Notes: generated by a model not told the origin, from the sequence alone. DNA of 64,000 nt from DASYTH01 sp035762905 (GCF_035762905.1 NZ_DASUCC010000028.1:70370-134369); one strand, 5' to 3'; positions 50,861 through 59,481 are shown, numbered from the stretch's first letter. A program made the numbers and translations.

Positions 50861-51838
50861 ATGTTCCCCACGCACCGGCCACGCCGGCTGCGGCGCACCG
50901 AGGCGTTGCGGCGCATGGTCAGCGAGACCACGGTCGCTCCGCACCAGCTGGTGCTCCCGATGTTCGTCCGGGAGGGCGCGGCCGAACCGGTGCCGATCGG
51001 CAGCATGCCCGGGGTGGTCCAGCACACCCGGGACAGCCTGCGCAAGGCGGCGCACGAGGCGGTGGCCGCCGGCGTCGGCGGGCTGATGCTGTTCGGCGTG
51101 CCGCGGACCAAGGACGCCACCGGCTCCGGCGGCGTCGACCCGGACGGGGTGCTCAACGTGGCCCTGCGCGATCTCCGGTCCGACCTCGGCGACGACACCG
51201 TGCTCATGTCCGACCTGTGCCTGGACGAGTTCACCGACCACGGCCACTGCGGCGTGCTCGACCCGGACGGCAACGTGGACAACGACGCCACGCTGGCGGT
51301 GTACGGCGAGATGGCGGTGGCCCAGGCGAATGCGGGCGCCCACCTGCTCGGCCCGAGCGGGATGATGGACGGCCAGGTCGGGGCGATCCGCGAGGCGCTG
51401 GACGTGGCCGGGCACACCGGCATCGGCATCCTGGCCTACTCGGCCAAGTACGCCTCGGCGTTCTACGGGCCGTTCCGCGAGGCGGTGGACTCGTCGCTGA
51501 CCGGCGACCGGAAGACCTACCAGCAGGACCCGGCCAACGTGCGCGAGGCGCTCCGGGAGGCCCGGCTGGACCTGGACGAGGGCGCCGACCTGGTCATGGT
51601 CAAGCCGGCGATGAGCTACCTCGACGTGCTCCGCGCGGTGGCCGAGATCTCCGAGGTTCCGGTTGCGGCGTACCAGATCTCCGGCGAGTACGCGATGGTG
51701 GAGGCGGCCGCGGAGAAGGGCTGGCTGGACCGCAGGCGGGCGATCCTGGAGACGCTCACCTCGATCCGCCGGGCCGGCGCGGACATCGTGCTGACCTACT
51801 GGGCCACCGAGGTCGCGGGTTGGTTGCGCTCGGGGTGA
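50861..51838 (+). CDS. hemB: Delta-aminolevulinic acid dehydratase HemB
   Basis: A 325-residue porphobilinogen synthase. Schiff-base lysines are in AYSAKYASAFYGPF and LVMVKPAMSYLD. The metal region reads DLCLDEFTDHGHCG: two of the three zinc cysteines are present and the middle one is Asp, a pattern common in actinobacteria. It condenses two aminolevulinates to porphobilinogen, upstream of HemC. The ATG follows GGGAGG by a few bases and hemD by 37 bp, completing hemACDB. Confidence 0.95.
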   Translation: MFPTHRPRRLRRTEALRRMVSETTVAPHQLVLPMFVREGAAEPVPIGSMPGVVQHTRDSLRKAAHEAVAAGVGGLMLFGVPRTKDATGSGGVDPDGVLNVALRDLRSDLGDDTVLMSDLCLDEFTDHGHCGVLDPDGNVDNDATLAVYGEMAVAQANAGAHLLGPSGMMDGQVGAIREALDVAGHTGIGILAYSAKYASAFYGPFREAVDSSLTGDRKTYQQDPANVREALREARLDLDEGADLVMVKPAMSYLDVLRAVAEISEVPVAAYQISGEYAMVEAAAEKGWLDRRRAILETLTSIRRAGADIVLTYWATEVAGWLRSG

Positions 51839-51860
51839 CCCGTCCGGGTACGGTCCGGCG

Positions 51861-52346
51861 ATGACCGAGACGCCGGACCGGCCGGCCGACGACCAGCCGC
51901 CGCCGGACCTCCCGCCCATCGATCCGCGCCCGGCCCCGGTGCGCTACGCGTTCGTGTTATGGCTGCTGGCCGGACTGTTCAGCATCGTCAACGCGATCTA
52001 TCTGTTCACCACGAAGCAGGATCTGATCGACGTGTCGGTGCGGCTGAACCCGGATGTGCCGTACGACCAGATCGCCCGCGGTGCCAACACGTTGCTGTGG
52101 ATGTTCATGATCGGCGCGGTGGCCTTCGCGGCGCTGTTCGCGCTGTTCGCCTACAAGGCACAGGACGGCACCCGGCGGGCCCGGCTGATGCTGACCATGC
52201 TCTGCACGCTCACCGTGCTGTTCTACTTTCTGATCCTGAACACGCTTTTCGGTCTGATGACCGCGCTGCTCGCGATCATCGCCACGGTGCTGCTGTATCT
52301 GCCGAAGTCGAATTTCTACTTCCGGCCGGCCGAACTGCCGACGTGA
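51861..52346 (+). CDS. Four-helix membrane protein, unknown
   Basis: A 161-residue protein with a Pro/Asp-rich cytoplasmic N-terminus (about 30 residues) and four hydrophobic segments (near residues 33-52, 78-98, 108-127 and 130-147). I do not recognise the family. It resembles the gene at 52802 in size, topology and in the pattern of the basic loop before helix 3 (TRRARLMLTM against NWARITLCVL), so the two may be paralogues. The ATG has TACGGT at 51849-51854, six bases upstream. It ends in a GTGA overlap with the next gene. Confidence 0.78.
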   Translation: MTETPDRPADDQPPPDLPPIDPRPAPVRYAFVLWLLAGLFSIVNAIYLFTTKQDLIDVSVRLNPDVPYDQIARGANTLLWMFMIGAVAFAALFALFAYKAQDGTRRARLMLTMLCTLTVLFYFLILNTLFGLMTALLAIIATVLLYLPKSNFYFRPAELPT

Positions 52347-52768
52347 GCGAGGAGATCCTCTTCGCGGAGCCGGGTTCCACGTGGTGGCCGGTGTTGTGGG
52401 GGCCGGCGTTCGCGGTCGCCGGGGTGACGGTGGAGGCGCTGTCCGGCCCGGTGCACTGGGTGGCCTGGCTGGTGATCGGGGCCGCGCTGGCCGGCGGGGC
52501 GGCCGGCTGGGTGCGCGGCCGGCGCCGGCTGCTGCGCGTCCGGCTGACCCCGGCCACCCTGACCCAGGGCACGGAAACCCTTGCGGTGCAACACATCGCC
52601 GGAGTCGAGGAAGACGCCCCGGCCGGGGCGCGGGTACTCGGCGGCGGCTGGACCGTGCCGCGCAAGCTGATCGGCGTGCCGGTCCGGCTTTCCGACGGGC
52701 GGGTGGTGCTCGCCTGGGCCCGGGACGGCGACGGCCTGCGCGCCGCGCTGGCCGGCCTGCCGCGGTGA
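52343..52768 (+). CDS. DUF3093-like membrane protein
   Basis: A 141-residue protein with two membrane helices (about residues 14-30 and 38-56) and a soluble C-terminal domain beginning RVRLTPATLTQGTETLAVQHI and ending with LAWARDGDGLRAAL. This resembles the actinobacterial DUF3093 family, whose role is unknown. The GTG overlaps the preceding stop, so it is translationally coupled to the four-helix protein gene. Confidence 0.75.
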   Translation: MSEEILFAEPGSTWWPVLWGPAFAVAGVTVEALSGPVHWVAWLVIGAALAGGAAGWVRGRRRLLRVRLTPATLTQGTETLAVQHIAGVEEDAPAGARVLGGGWTVPRKLIGVPVRLSDGRVVLAWARDGDGLRAALAGLPR

Positions 52769-52801
52769 TTCGGTTGCGGCCCGGAGGGTAACTTTCTGGT
52801 C

Positions 52802-53362
52802 ATGACCGGACCAAGTGAGCCCGAGGACCAGGTGGCCAAGCCCGCCCCGAAAGACCCGTTCGAGCCAATGCCGAGCGCGCCCGCGCCGGCCGAGCCGGAC
52901 CGGGCGGCCGTGGCCCGGCCGAGGACGGTGGACCGCGCGTTCATCGTCTGGGTAGCCTTCGCCGTTCTGTTGCTGGCCATCGCGGTGCTGTTCCTGACGG
53001 TGAGCGCGGCGAGCCTCGAGGACGCCATCCGCACCGCTTTCCGGCAGCAGAACCGGGCATTCACCGAGGACGAGGTCAGCGCCGGGGCGGCGTTCATCCG
53101 CAGCGTCGGAATCGGCTTCAACGTGGTGTTCGCGATCGCGGTCGGCGGCTGTGCCTACGCCATGCGGGCCGGCCGGAACTGGGCCCGGATCACGCTCTGC
53201 GTGCTTGGCGGCGTCGCCGTGGTGGCCGGCCTGTTCGGCCTCGGCGGCAGCCTGCTGTTCACCCTGGTCGAGCTGGCCCTGATCGTCATGGGTGCGATCT
53301 TCATGTTCCGCAAGGAGGCGGCGGCCTACTTCACCCCGTATCGGGTTCCCGGCACACGCTGA
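52802..53362 (+). CDS. Four-helix membrane protein, unknown
   Basis: A 186-residue protein: a disordered, Pro/Glu-rich first 40 residues, then four hydrophobic segments (near 45-66, 98-118, 125-143 and 147-165). It is a possible paralogue of the gene at 51861. The ATG lies 7 bases after TAACTT (52789-52794), indicating leaderless transcription separate from the preceding pair. The last 32 bp overlap the end of the convergent gene. Function is unknown. Confidence 0.78.
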   Translation: MTGPSEPEDQVAKPAPKDPFEPMPSAPAPAEPDRAAVARPRTVDRAFIVWVAFAVLLLAIAVLFLTVSAASLEDAIRTAFRQQNRAFTEDEVSAGAAFIRSVGIGFNVVFAIAVGGCAYAMRAGRNWARITLCVLGGVAVVAGLFGLGGSLLFTLVELALIVMGAIFMFRKEAAAYFTPYRVPGTR

Positions 53363-53876
53363 GATCCGACGAGGTCGGCGGACCGACCGGGCAGGGCGCG
53401 GCGGCGGTCACACACCATCGTTCGTCCTCCCCGTCGGTGCGCAGCACCAGGACGATCGTGAAGTCCGGCGGCCCGCTCGGCACCAGCGTTGCGCGGGCCG
53501 TGCCGTCGCGCTCGGCGGAGACCTCCAGCACGCCGGTCCGGCGCCCTCTTGTCGGGTTGTCGGGCAGGTCCAGCTCGTTGCGGGCGCACAGGGTGGACCG
53601 GAACGCGGCCAGGTCGCCGGCGCTGAGCGCGGCGGCGACCAGTTCCGCGGTGCCGCCCGCCGAGTCCCGCGGGTCCGCCGGCCTGGTCAGCACCACGACC
53701 GTGACCACGGTGGCGGCCAGCACCACGACGAACCCGCCGGCTTTGAGCCACATCGGAACCGGCCGGCGCGACGGCCTTCGGGTGGGCGGGACGATCGGGA
53801 CGTAGCCCGGTGGCAGGTCGGGTTCGGCGGGCTCCTCGGCCGGCCGGGACGCCTTCGGGCTCATCCCGGTCAGCAT
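53331..53876 (-). CDS. Single-pass membrane protein with extracytoplasmic domain, unknown
   Basis: A 181-residue protein: a Pro-rich N-terminus, one membrane helix near residues 45-65 (GGFVVVLAATVVTVVVLT), then an external domain of about 110 residues containing LVAAALSAGDLAAFRSTLC and a later WCVTAAAPCP, resembling small lipoprotein-like NTF2-type domains of actinobacteria. Cys residues at the domain ends may pair. Start at 53876 or at the ATG 12 bp later. Overlap of 32 bp with the convergent gene. Confidence 0.68.
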   Translation of the reverse strand: MLTGMSPKASRPAEEPAEPDLPPGYVPIVPPTRRPSRRPVPMWLKAGGFVVVLAATVVTVVVLTRPADPRDSAGGTAELVAAALSAGDLAAFRSTLCARNELDLPDNPTRGRRTGVLEVSAERDGTARATLVPSGPPDFTIVLVLRTDGEDERWCVTAAAPCPVGPPTSSDLSVCREPDTG

Positions 53877-53949
53877 CGCACCCGACGGGGGCCGGTGGTC
53901 CCCGAACGTGGAATTCAGAGCGTGCGGGGGTCATGAGAAGCTGAGCATC

Positions 53950-54291
53950 ATGACCGCGCCGCCGATCGCCGAGGAGCCAGCCGCCGGGCTGGTGCCGCCG
54001 CCGCGCGGGCGGCGGCGGGTGACGGTGTGGCGGCTGCTGGTGGCCCTGGTGGAGCTGCTGGCCGCGGCGGCCGCGATCTGGTTGGCGTTCCAGTGCTGGC
54101 CGCGCGGCATCGCCACGATCACCCTGGTGCTCGAGGACGGCACCGAGCTGGTCTCGACCCGGTACTTCGGCAACTGGATGGCGGCCGCGATCGGCCTCGG
54201 CACGCTGGCCGGGCTGCTGGTCACCGACGCCGTGCGCCAGGTCCTGGTGGCCCTGCGGCGCCCAGCGAACTCCCAGGTGGTTCCCAGCTGA
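53950..54291 (+). CDS. Two-helix membrane protein, unknown
   Basis: A 113-residue protein with two hydrophobic segments (about residues 25-48 and 76-94) and a short external strand-rich loop (ITLVLEDGTELVSTRYFGNW). It lies 21 bp upstream of the MacA-like gene and may belong to that operon. I do not recognise the family. The ATG is chosen over an in-frame start 42 bp earlier because a weak purine-rich GAGAAG precedes it. Confidence 0.62.
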   Translation: MTAPPIAEEPAAGLVPPPRGRRRVTVWRLLVALVELLAAAAAIWLAFQCWPRGIATITLVLEDGTELVSTRYFGNWMAAAIGLGTLAGLLVTDAVRQVLVALRRPANSQVVPS

Positions 54292-54312
54292 TCCGCACGC
54301 GCGCTCGCCAGC

Positions 54313-55509
54313 ATGGCTGGCATGAGGCGCAGAAAGCGGATTCTGGCAATCAACGTCGTGCTCGTGCTCGCGCTGGCCGCGGCCGGCTGGGGCGCCTACA
54401 CGTTGCTCTGGCCGAGCACCGAGAGCAACGCCGCGTCCGGGGTGCGGACCACGGCCGCGACCAGGACCAGCGTGGTGGAGACCGTATCGGCGGCGGCGAC
54501 CGTGCAGAGCGCCTACACCGCGACCGCGGACTTCGGCACCAGCGGCACGGTCACCGAGATCAACGTCAAGGTCGGCGACGTGGTCGCGGCCGGGCAGCAG
54601 CTGGCCGAGCTGGACGCCACCGAGGCGCAGCAGCAGGTCGCGGTCGCCCAGGCCAATCTGGACGCGGCCGAGGAGGACCTGGACACCGCGGAGAGCGCCG
54701 AGGACTCGGCGACCACCCCGGGCGGCGGCAACACGCAGAGCGTCACCTCGCTCAAGGCCAAGGTCGAGCAGGCCGAGCTGGCCCTAAAGCAGGCCAAGGA
54801 CACCCGGGCGGCCACCGTGCTCACCGCGCCGGGGGCCGGCACCGTCACCGCGATCAACGGCAGCGTCGGGCAGCGGGCCGGCACCGGGTCCAGCTCGAGC
54901 CAGGGCGGCACCGGCGGCGACACCGACAGCAGCAGCGCCTTCATCGTGCTCACCGACCTGGGCAACCTGCTGGTCAAGGCCACCGTCGCGGAGATCGACG
55001 TGAGCAAGATCAAGGTCGACCAGCCGGCCACCGTGACGGTCAACGCGCTGCCGGACACCCCGGTGAACGCCACCGTGACCGCGGTCGACCTGACCCCGAC
55101 CACCGGCAACAACAACATCGTGCAGTTCGGCGTCGCGCTCGGCCTCACCGCGCCGCCGGAGGGGCTGCGCCCGGGCCAGTCGGCCAGCGTGGCGATCACC
55201 GTGGCCCGCGCCGACGACGCGCTGGCGGTGCCGTCCGCCGCGGTGCGCGGCAACGGCGGCCAGAGCACGGTCACCGTGCTGGTCGACGGAGCGCAGACCA
55301 CGCGGACCGTCGAGGTGGGCGTGCGCAGCGAGGCGCTGGTGCAGATCACCTCCGGCCTTTCCGAGGGTGACCAGGTGGTGCTGACCACCACCGGCACCGG
55401 CCAGAACGGCACCGGCGGGACCGGCCGGGTCGGCGGTGGTGGTGGTGGCGGCTTCCAGGGCGGGCCCGGCGGTGGCGGCACCGTGCTGATCCCGGGCGGC
55501 GGCCGGTGA
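54313..55509 (+). CDS. MacA/HlyD-like periplasmic adaptor subunit
   Basis: A 398-residue exporter adaptor: N-terminal membrane helix (about residues 11-31), a split lipoyl domain (VTEINVKVGDVVAAGQQLAELD and later VTAINGSVGQR), a coiled-coil hairpin near 100-165, a beta-barrel region and a C-terminal tail that is almost pure glycine (about residues 360-390). In Gram-positive MacAB-type systems the adaptor links the FtsX-like permease to substrate outside the membrane. The stop overlaps the ATPase start by 4 bp. Confidence 0.88.
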   Translation: MAGMRRRKRILAINVVLVLALAAAGWGAYTLLWPSTESNAASGVRTTAATRTSVVETVSAAATVQSAYTATADFGTSGTVTEINVKVGDVVAAGQQLAELDATEAQQQVAVAQANLDAAEEDLDTAESAEDSATTPGGGNTQSVTSLKAKVEQAELALKQAKDTRAATVLTAPGAGTVTAINGSVGQRAGTGSSSSQGGTGGDTDSSSAFIVLTDLGNLLVKATVAEIDVSKIKVDQPATVTVNALPDTPVNATVTAVDLTPTTGNNNIVQFGVALGLTAPPEGLRPGQSASVAITVARADDALAVPSAAVRGNGGQSTVTVLVDGAQTTRTVEVGVRSEALVQITSGLSEGDQVVLTTTGTGQNGTGGTGRVGGGGGGGFQGGPGGGGTVLIPGGGR

Positions 55510-56210
55510 ACCCGGTCATCGAGGTGGTCGGCCTGCACAAGGTGTACGGCTCCGGCGACACCGCGGTGCACGCCCTGCGCGGGGTGGACCTGACCGTCCA
55601 GCCCGGCGACTACCTGGCGATCATGGGGGCGTCCGGCTCGGGCAAGTCGACGCTGCTGAACCTGATCGGCTGCCTGGACGTGCCGAGCGAGGGCGCCTAC
55701 CGGCTGGACGGCATCGACGTGTCCGGGCTGAACGAGCGCCAGCTCTCCCTGCTGCGCAACCGGAAGATCGGGTTCATCTTCCAGTCCTACAACCTGGTCC
55801 CGCGCACCTCCGCACTGTCCAATGTGGAGCTTCCGCTGATCTACGCCGGGGTCGGCCGGGCGGAGCGCCGGACCCGGGCCCGCGCCGCGCTGGACCTGGT
55901 CGGCCTTTCCGACCGGGCCGGACACGCGCCGAGCGAGCTGTCCGGCGGGCAGCAGCAGCGGGTGGCCGTGGCTCGGGCGCTGGTCAACGCGCCGGCCCTG
56001 GTGCTGGCCGACGAGCCGACCGGGAACCTGGACAGCGAGAGCACCGCCGAGGTGCTCGGCGTGTTCGACCGGCTCAACGCCCTTGGCCGGACCATCGTCG
56101 TGATCACCCACGAGGACGACGTGGCCCGGCACGCCGAACGGGTGGTCCGGGTCAGCGACGGCCGGATCGTCTCGGACGTCCGGCGCGCGCAGCTGTGGGC
56201 GGCGCGATGA
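55506..56210 (+). CDS. ABC transporter ATP-binding protein, MacB/LolD type
   Basis: A 234-residue ATPase: Walker A MGASGSGKSTLLN near residues 39-51, Q-loop FIFQSYNLVP, signature LSGGQQQRVAVARAL, Walker B VLADEPTGNLD and the H-loop in VITHEDDVARHA. This matches the MacB/LolD group that powers mechanotransmission rather than classic import. Translationally coupled on both sides (GTGA and ATGA overlaps) to the adaptor and the permease. Confidence 0.93.
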   Translation: MNPVIEVVGLHKVYGSGDTAVHALRGVDLTVQPGDYLAIMGASGSGKSTLLNLIGCLDVPSEGAYRLDGIDVSGLNERQLSLLRNRKIGFIFQSYNLVPRTSALSNVELPLIYAGVGRAERRTRARAALDLVGLSDRAGHAPSELSGGQQQRVAVARALVNAPALVLADEPTGNLDSESTAEVLGVFDRLNALGRTIVVITHEDDVARHAERVVRVSDGRIVSDVRRAQLWAAR

Positions 56211-57409
56211 ACCTGATCGAGATCCTGCGGTTCGCCCTGCGCGGGCTGGCCGCCAACAAGCTGCGCTCCGGCCTGACCACGCTGGGCATCACGATCGGCG
56301 TTGGCGCGGTGATCCTGCTGCTCGCCGTGGGCAGCGGCGCCTCGGCCGCGGTCGAGCGGAGCATCGCCGGGCTGGGCACCAACGTGCTCACGGTCACCGC
56401 CGCGCGCGGCCCCGGGCAGGCCGCCGCCGGCCGTCCGCTGACCGTCGAGGACGCCAAGGCCCTCGTCGACCCGCTCGGCGCCCCGGACGTCGCGGCCGCC
56501 TCGCCGGTGGTCAGCACCTCGGCGACCGCCGTGTCCGGCCCGACCTCGCACGACATCCCGCAGTTCACCGGCACCTACCCGGACTACTTCGAGACCACCA
56601 ACAGCCCGGTGGCCACCGGCACCGTGTTCACCGACGAGGACGTGCGCGCCGGCCGCAAGGTGGTGGTGCTCGGCGCCACCGCGGCCGAGTCGCTGTTCGG
56701 CACCGCGGATCCGGTCGGCCAGCAGGTGCTGGTGGAGAGCATCCAGTTCACCGTGGTCGGGGTGCTCGCGCCGAAGGGCACCAGCGGGCTGCAGAACGCC
56801 GACGACAGCGCGGTCGCCCCGCTGACCGCGGTGCAGAACTCGGTGACCGGATACGGGTCGCTCAACCAGATCGTGGTGCGTGCGGTGTCCGCCGACGCGA
56901 TGACGGCCGCGCAGGCCGAGGTGACCGCGATCCTCAACGCCCGGCACCGGGTGACCGACGCCGGGTCCGCCGACTTCCGGATCCTCAACCCCGCGCAGCT
57001 GCTCGCCGCGCGTACCGAGACCACCCAGACGTTCACCGTGCTGCTGGCCGCGGTCGCCGCGATCTCGCTGCTGGTCGGTGGCATCGGGGTCACCAACATC
57101 ATGCTGGTCACGGTCACCGAGCGGATCAGGGAGATCGGCATCCGCAAGGCGATCGGCGCGACCCGGGCCGCGGTGCTCGGCCAGTTCCTCGCCGAGGCAA
57201 CCCTGCTCAGCCTGTTCGGCGGCCTGCTCGGGGTGGCCGTCGGGGTGATCGGCAGCCAGTTCCAGGTGGTCGGGATCGACCCGGTGGTGGTGCCCGCCTC
57301 CATCCCGCTGGCCTTCGGGGTGTCCGCCCTGATCGGCCTGTTCTTCGGCAGCTACCCGGCCAGCCGGGCCGCGTCGCTGCGCCCCATCGAAGCCCTGCGC
57401 CATGAATGA
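56207..57409 (+). CDS. MacB-like ABC transporter permease (FtsX family)
   Basis: A 400-residue permease: one helix near residues 20-42 (TLGITIGVGAVILLLAVGSG), a large external domain, then three C-terminal helices (about 283-305, 325-350 and 365-385) with the conserved VTERIREIGIRKAIGATR cytoplasmic loop. The order adaptor-ATPase-permease plus a Gly-rich small protein gene looks like an export or stress-defence system; the substrate is unknown. An ATG overlaps the ATPase stop. Confidence 0.9.
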   Translation: MNLIEILRFALRGLAANKLRSGLTTLGITIGVGAVILLLAVGSGASAAVERSIAGLGTNVLTVTAARGPGQAAAGRPLTVEDAKALVDPLGAPDVAAASPVVSTSATAVSGPTSHDIPQFTGTYPDYFETTNSPVATGTVFTDEDVRAGRKVVVLGATAAESLFGTADPVGQQVLVESIQFTVVGVLAPKGTSGLQNADDSAVAPLTAVQNSVTGYGSLNQIVVRAVSADAMTAAQAEVTAILNARHRVTDAGSADFRILNPAQLLAARTETTQTFTVLLAAVAAISLLVGGIGVTNIMLVTVTERIREIGIRKAIGATRAAVLGQFLAEATLLSLFGGLLGVAVGVIGSQFQVVGIDPVVVPASIPLAFGVSALIGLFFGSYPASRAASLRPIEALRHE

Positions 57410-57419
57410 GAGGAAAGCG

Positions 57420-57932
57420 ATGTCCGAACCGAACCCACAGGAAGACCTGCTGAACCGGCCGGTCGCCACCGGGGACCTGACCACCGAGCTGAAGGCCAAC
57501 AAGCGGTCGATGAGCAAGCTGACCATCGGCTTGGCGGTCGCGGTCGTCGTGGTGGCCGCGTTCTTCGGCGGCATCGCCACGCACGCCGCGATCGCCGACG
57601 ACAACCAGCCGGTGGCCGGTCCCGGCGGCGGCCGGTTCTTCAACGGCCCGGGCGGCGGCGGTGGCCAGGGCGGTCCACAGGGTGCCAACCGCGGCACCAT
57701 CGGCACCGTCGAGAAGGTCGAGGGAACCGACGTCTACGTCAAGCGGCCGGACGGCAGCACGGTGAAGGTGACCACTTCGGACTCCACCGAGGTCCGGGTG
57801 AACAAGGAGGGCGCGCTGTCCGACCTGGCCCAGGGTCAGACCGTGGTCGTCCAGGGCGAGGCCGGGCAGGACGGCACGGTCAAGGCCGAGACGATCAGCC
57901 AGTCGCCGGCCCGGCTGGGTGGGGGCGGCTGA
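57420..57932 (+). CDS. DUF5666-like exported protein with Gly-rich linker
   Basis: A 170-residue protein with one membrane helix (about residues 33-56), a Gly/Pro-rich linker (GPGGGRFFNGPGGGGGQGG), and a C-terminal beta domain with GTIGTVEKVEGTDVYVKRPDG and QTVVVQGEAGQDGTVKAETI, typical of DUF5666 domains. Its Gly-rich segment echoes the tail of the MacA-like protein. The ATG at 57420 follows GAGAGGA by 5 bases; an in-frame ATG at 57402 overlaps the permease gene. The last 38 bp overlap the convergent menG gene. Confidence 0.8.
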   Translation: MSEPNPQEDLLNRPVATGDLTTELKANKRSMSKLTIGLAVAVVVVAAFFGGIATHAAIADDNQPVAGPGGGRFFNGPGGGGGQGGPQGANRGTIGTVEKVEGTDVYVKRPDGSTVKVTTSDSTEVRVNKEGALSDLAQGQTVVVQGEAGQDGTVKAETISQSPARLGGGG

Positions 57933-58623
57933 CCGGCTCCGGGTTGACCGCCCGGTGCAGGGCCACGACGCCGAACGTCAGGTTCAGCCACTCGACGTCG
58001 CGCCAGCCCGCCCGGGCGATCAACCCGGCCAGCGTGCGCTGGTCGTACCAGTCCCGCATGGACTCGGCCAGGTAGCGGTAGGCGGCCGGGTTGGACGAGA
58101 ACGGGCGGGTGAGCAGCGGCAGTCCGCGCAGCACGGTGTTGTGGTAGAGCCAGCGCACCGGCCGCCAGCGCGGCTGGGACACCTCGCAGACGACCAGCCG
58201 GCCGCCGGGCCGGACCACCCGGGCCAGCTCGCGCAGTGCGGCGACGGTGTCGTGCATGTTGCGCAGCCCGAACGAGATGGTCGCCGCGTCGAACGCGTTG
58301 GTGGCGAACGGCAGGTGGAAGGCGTCCGCGGCCACCTTCGGCACGTCCCGGTGCGCGCCGCTGCGCAGCATGCCGAGGGAGAAGTCGGCGGCCACGCACC
58401 AGGCCCCGGAACGGCCGTATTCCACGGTGGACACCGCGGTGCCGGCGGCCAGGTCGAGCACCCGCTCGCCGGGCCGGGCCTCGAGCACCTGCCGGGTCAC
58501 CTCCCGCCACCGGCGGTCGAACCCGAGCGTCATCACCGAGTTGGTCCGGTCGTAGCGCTTGGCCACGCCGTCGAACATGCTGGCGACGTCGTGCGGGTCC
58601 TTGTCCAAGCCGGCACGGGACAT
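57895..58623 (-). CDS. menG: Demethylmenaquinone methyltransferase MenG (UbiE)
   Basis: A 242-residue SAM methyltransferase for the last step of menaquinone synthesis. It begins with KDPHDVASMFDGVAKRYDRTN, has SAM motif I VLDLAAGTAVSTVEYG, motif II region ISFGLRNMHD and the C-terminal SMRDWYDQRTLAGLIARAGW. These are MenG/UbiE hallmarks. Its ATG follows TAGGCT (58631-58636, minus strand) by 7 bases, implying a leaderless mRNA. An upstream extension of the frame runs through the tandem repeats and is not credible. Confidence 0.94.
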   Translation of the reverse strand: MSRAGLDKDPHDVASMFDGVAKRYDRTNSVMTLGFDRRWREVTRQVLEARPGERVLDLAAGTAVSTVEYGRSGAWCVAADFSLGMLRSGAHRDVPKVAADAFHLPFATNAFDAATISFGLRNMHDTVAALRELARVVRPGGRLVVCEVSQPRWRPVRWLYHNTVLRGLPLLTRPFSSNPAAYRYLAESMRDWYDQRTLAGLIARAGWRDVEWLNLTFGVVALHRAVNPEPVSRPHPAGPATG

Positions 58624-59232
58624 GCCGCGAAGCCTAGTAGTGCACCCCGACCCCAACACACACAGCCGCCACCACCCCGACCCCCTCGGCGAGTCCCCGT
58701 TTCCAACCCCCCGAATCCCCAGCCCCAGCAGCTGAGTAACCACTCCAGCCCGCCGAGTTCCGGGTTCGGGCAGCCGGGTTGCCGCTCCAGTTCGCCGAGT
58801 TCCGGGTTCGGGCGGTTGGGTTGCCGCTCCAGTCCGGCGAGTTCGCGGTTCCGGTTCCGACACCCGAGTTGCCGTTTCCAGGTTGGCGAGGTCCCCGCTC
58901 CGGCATCCGAGTTGCCGGCTCCAGCACCCGAGTTACCGGCCCCGGCATCCGAGTTGCTGGCTGCAGCACCTGGGTTGCCGCTTCCGGCATCCGAGTCACT
59001 CGGTACCCGGCGGGTCCCTGTCGGCCATCCAGCCGGAACCCCGACCGGCGCACGGGCCGGTGACCGGACGCCCGGTCCGGCGCCTGCGGCGCCGAGCCGG
59101 TGCCGCAGGCGCGGCTCGGCGCCGCGGGCGGCATTCTCGGTCTGAGCCGGTGACTCGGGTGCCCGAACTAGCAGTTCACGTGCCTCGACCTGGTGACTCG
59201 GGTGCCTGAGTTGGCAACTCGCCGAACGAGGG
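58624..59232. other. 609-bp stretch without a supported gene
   Basis: All frames stay open because the repeat periods (42 and 21 bp) are multiples of three, so long open frames here are uninformative. One minus-strand frame at 58634-59134 would give 14-residue repeats, but neither start nor composition is convincing. I see the repeat tract, the menG promoter at 58631-58636, and no RNA gene. Confidence 0.6.
58741..59006. repeat. 42-bp/21-bp degenerate tandem repeat
   Basis: Five consecutive 21-bp units run from 58902 to 59006 (consensus near GGCATCCGAGTTGCCGGCTCC), alternating GGCATC and AGCACC starts, so the true period is 42. More diverged units reach back to about 58741, e.g. 58859-58879. 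A related pair GGTGACTCGGGTGCC recurs at 59150-59164 and 59191-59205. Confidence 0.8.
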
Positions 59233-59427
59233 CTAGTTGGTGTTGTCCGGGTCGACGGCGATGTCGCGGTCGGCCAGGAGGGCCAGTACGGCGCGACGCA
59301 GCCACTTCACGTCGTCGCGGATCTCGACCACGGTGGTGACGATCGCGGTGAGGTCTTCCTCGGCCCGTTGGGTGCGGGACTCCAGGCCGCGCACGCGTGC
59401 CTCGAGGTCCGCGAACGTCGTGGGCAT
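59233..59427 (-). CDS. 64-residue coiled-coil protein, unknown
   Basis: A small acidic/basic helical protein: FADLEARVRGLESRTQRAEE, then IVTTVVEIRDDVKWLRRAVLAL, giving heptads with hydrophobic a/d positions over about 45 residues. It probably oligomerises. I recognise no family. Gene reality is supported by TAGGAT (59436-59441, minus strand) eight bases before the ATG, fitting the leaderless pattern of this window. It lies between the paaE gene and the repeat tract. Confidence 0.62.
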   Translation of the reverse strand: MPTTFADLEARVRGLESRTQRAEEDLTAIVTTVVEIRDDVKWLRRAVLALLADRDIAVDPDNTN

Positions 59428-59481
59428 GGCCGGGGATCCTACTCGCCCTCTCGGCGATGCCGTAAGTACACAGCGGGGGGA

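Noticed and set aside
57895..58863. 322-residue MenG with an N-terminal extension
   Set aside because: The extension is repeat-encoded; a -10 box 7 bp before the internal ATG and the normal MenG length support the short form.
58634..59134. 166-codon minus-strand frame with 14-residue repeats
   Set aside because: Explained by tandem repeats whose period is a multiple of three; no start signal and an implausible C-terminus. Kept only as a repeat finding.
58624..59232. CRISPR-like array
   Set aside because: Units are contiguous and degenerate with no unique spacers, and there are no cas genes.
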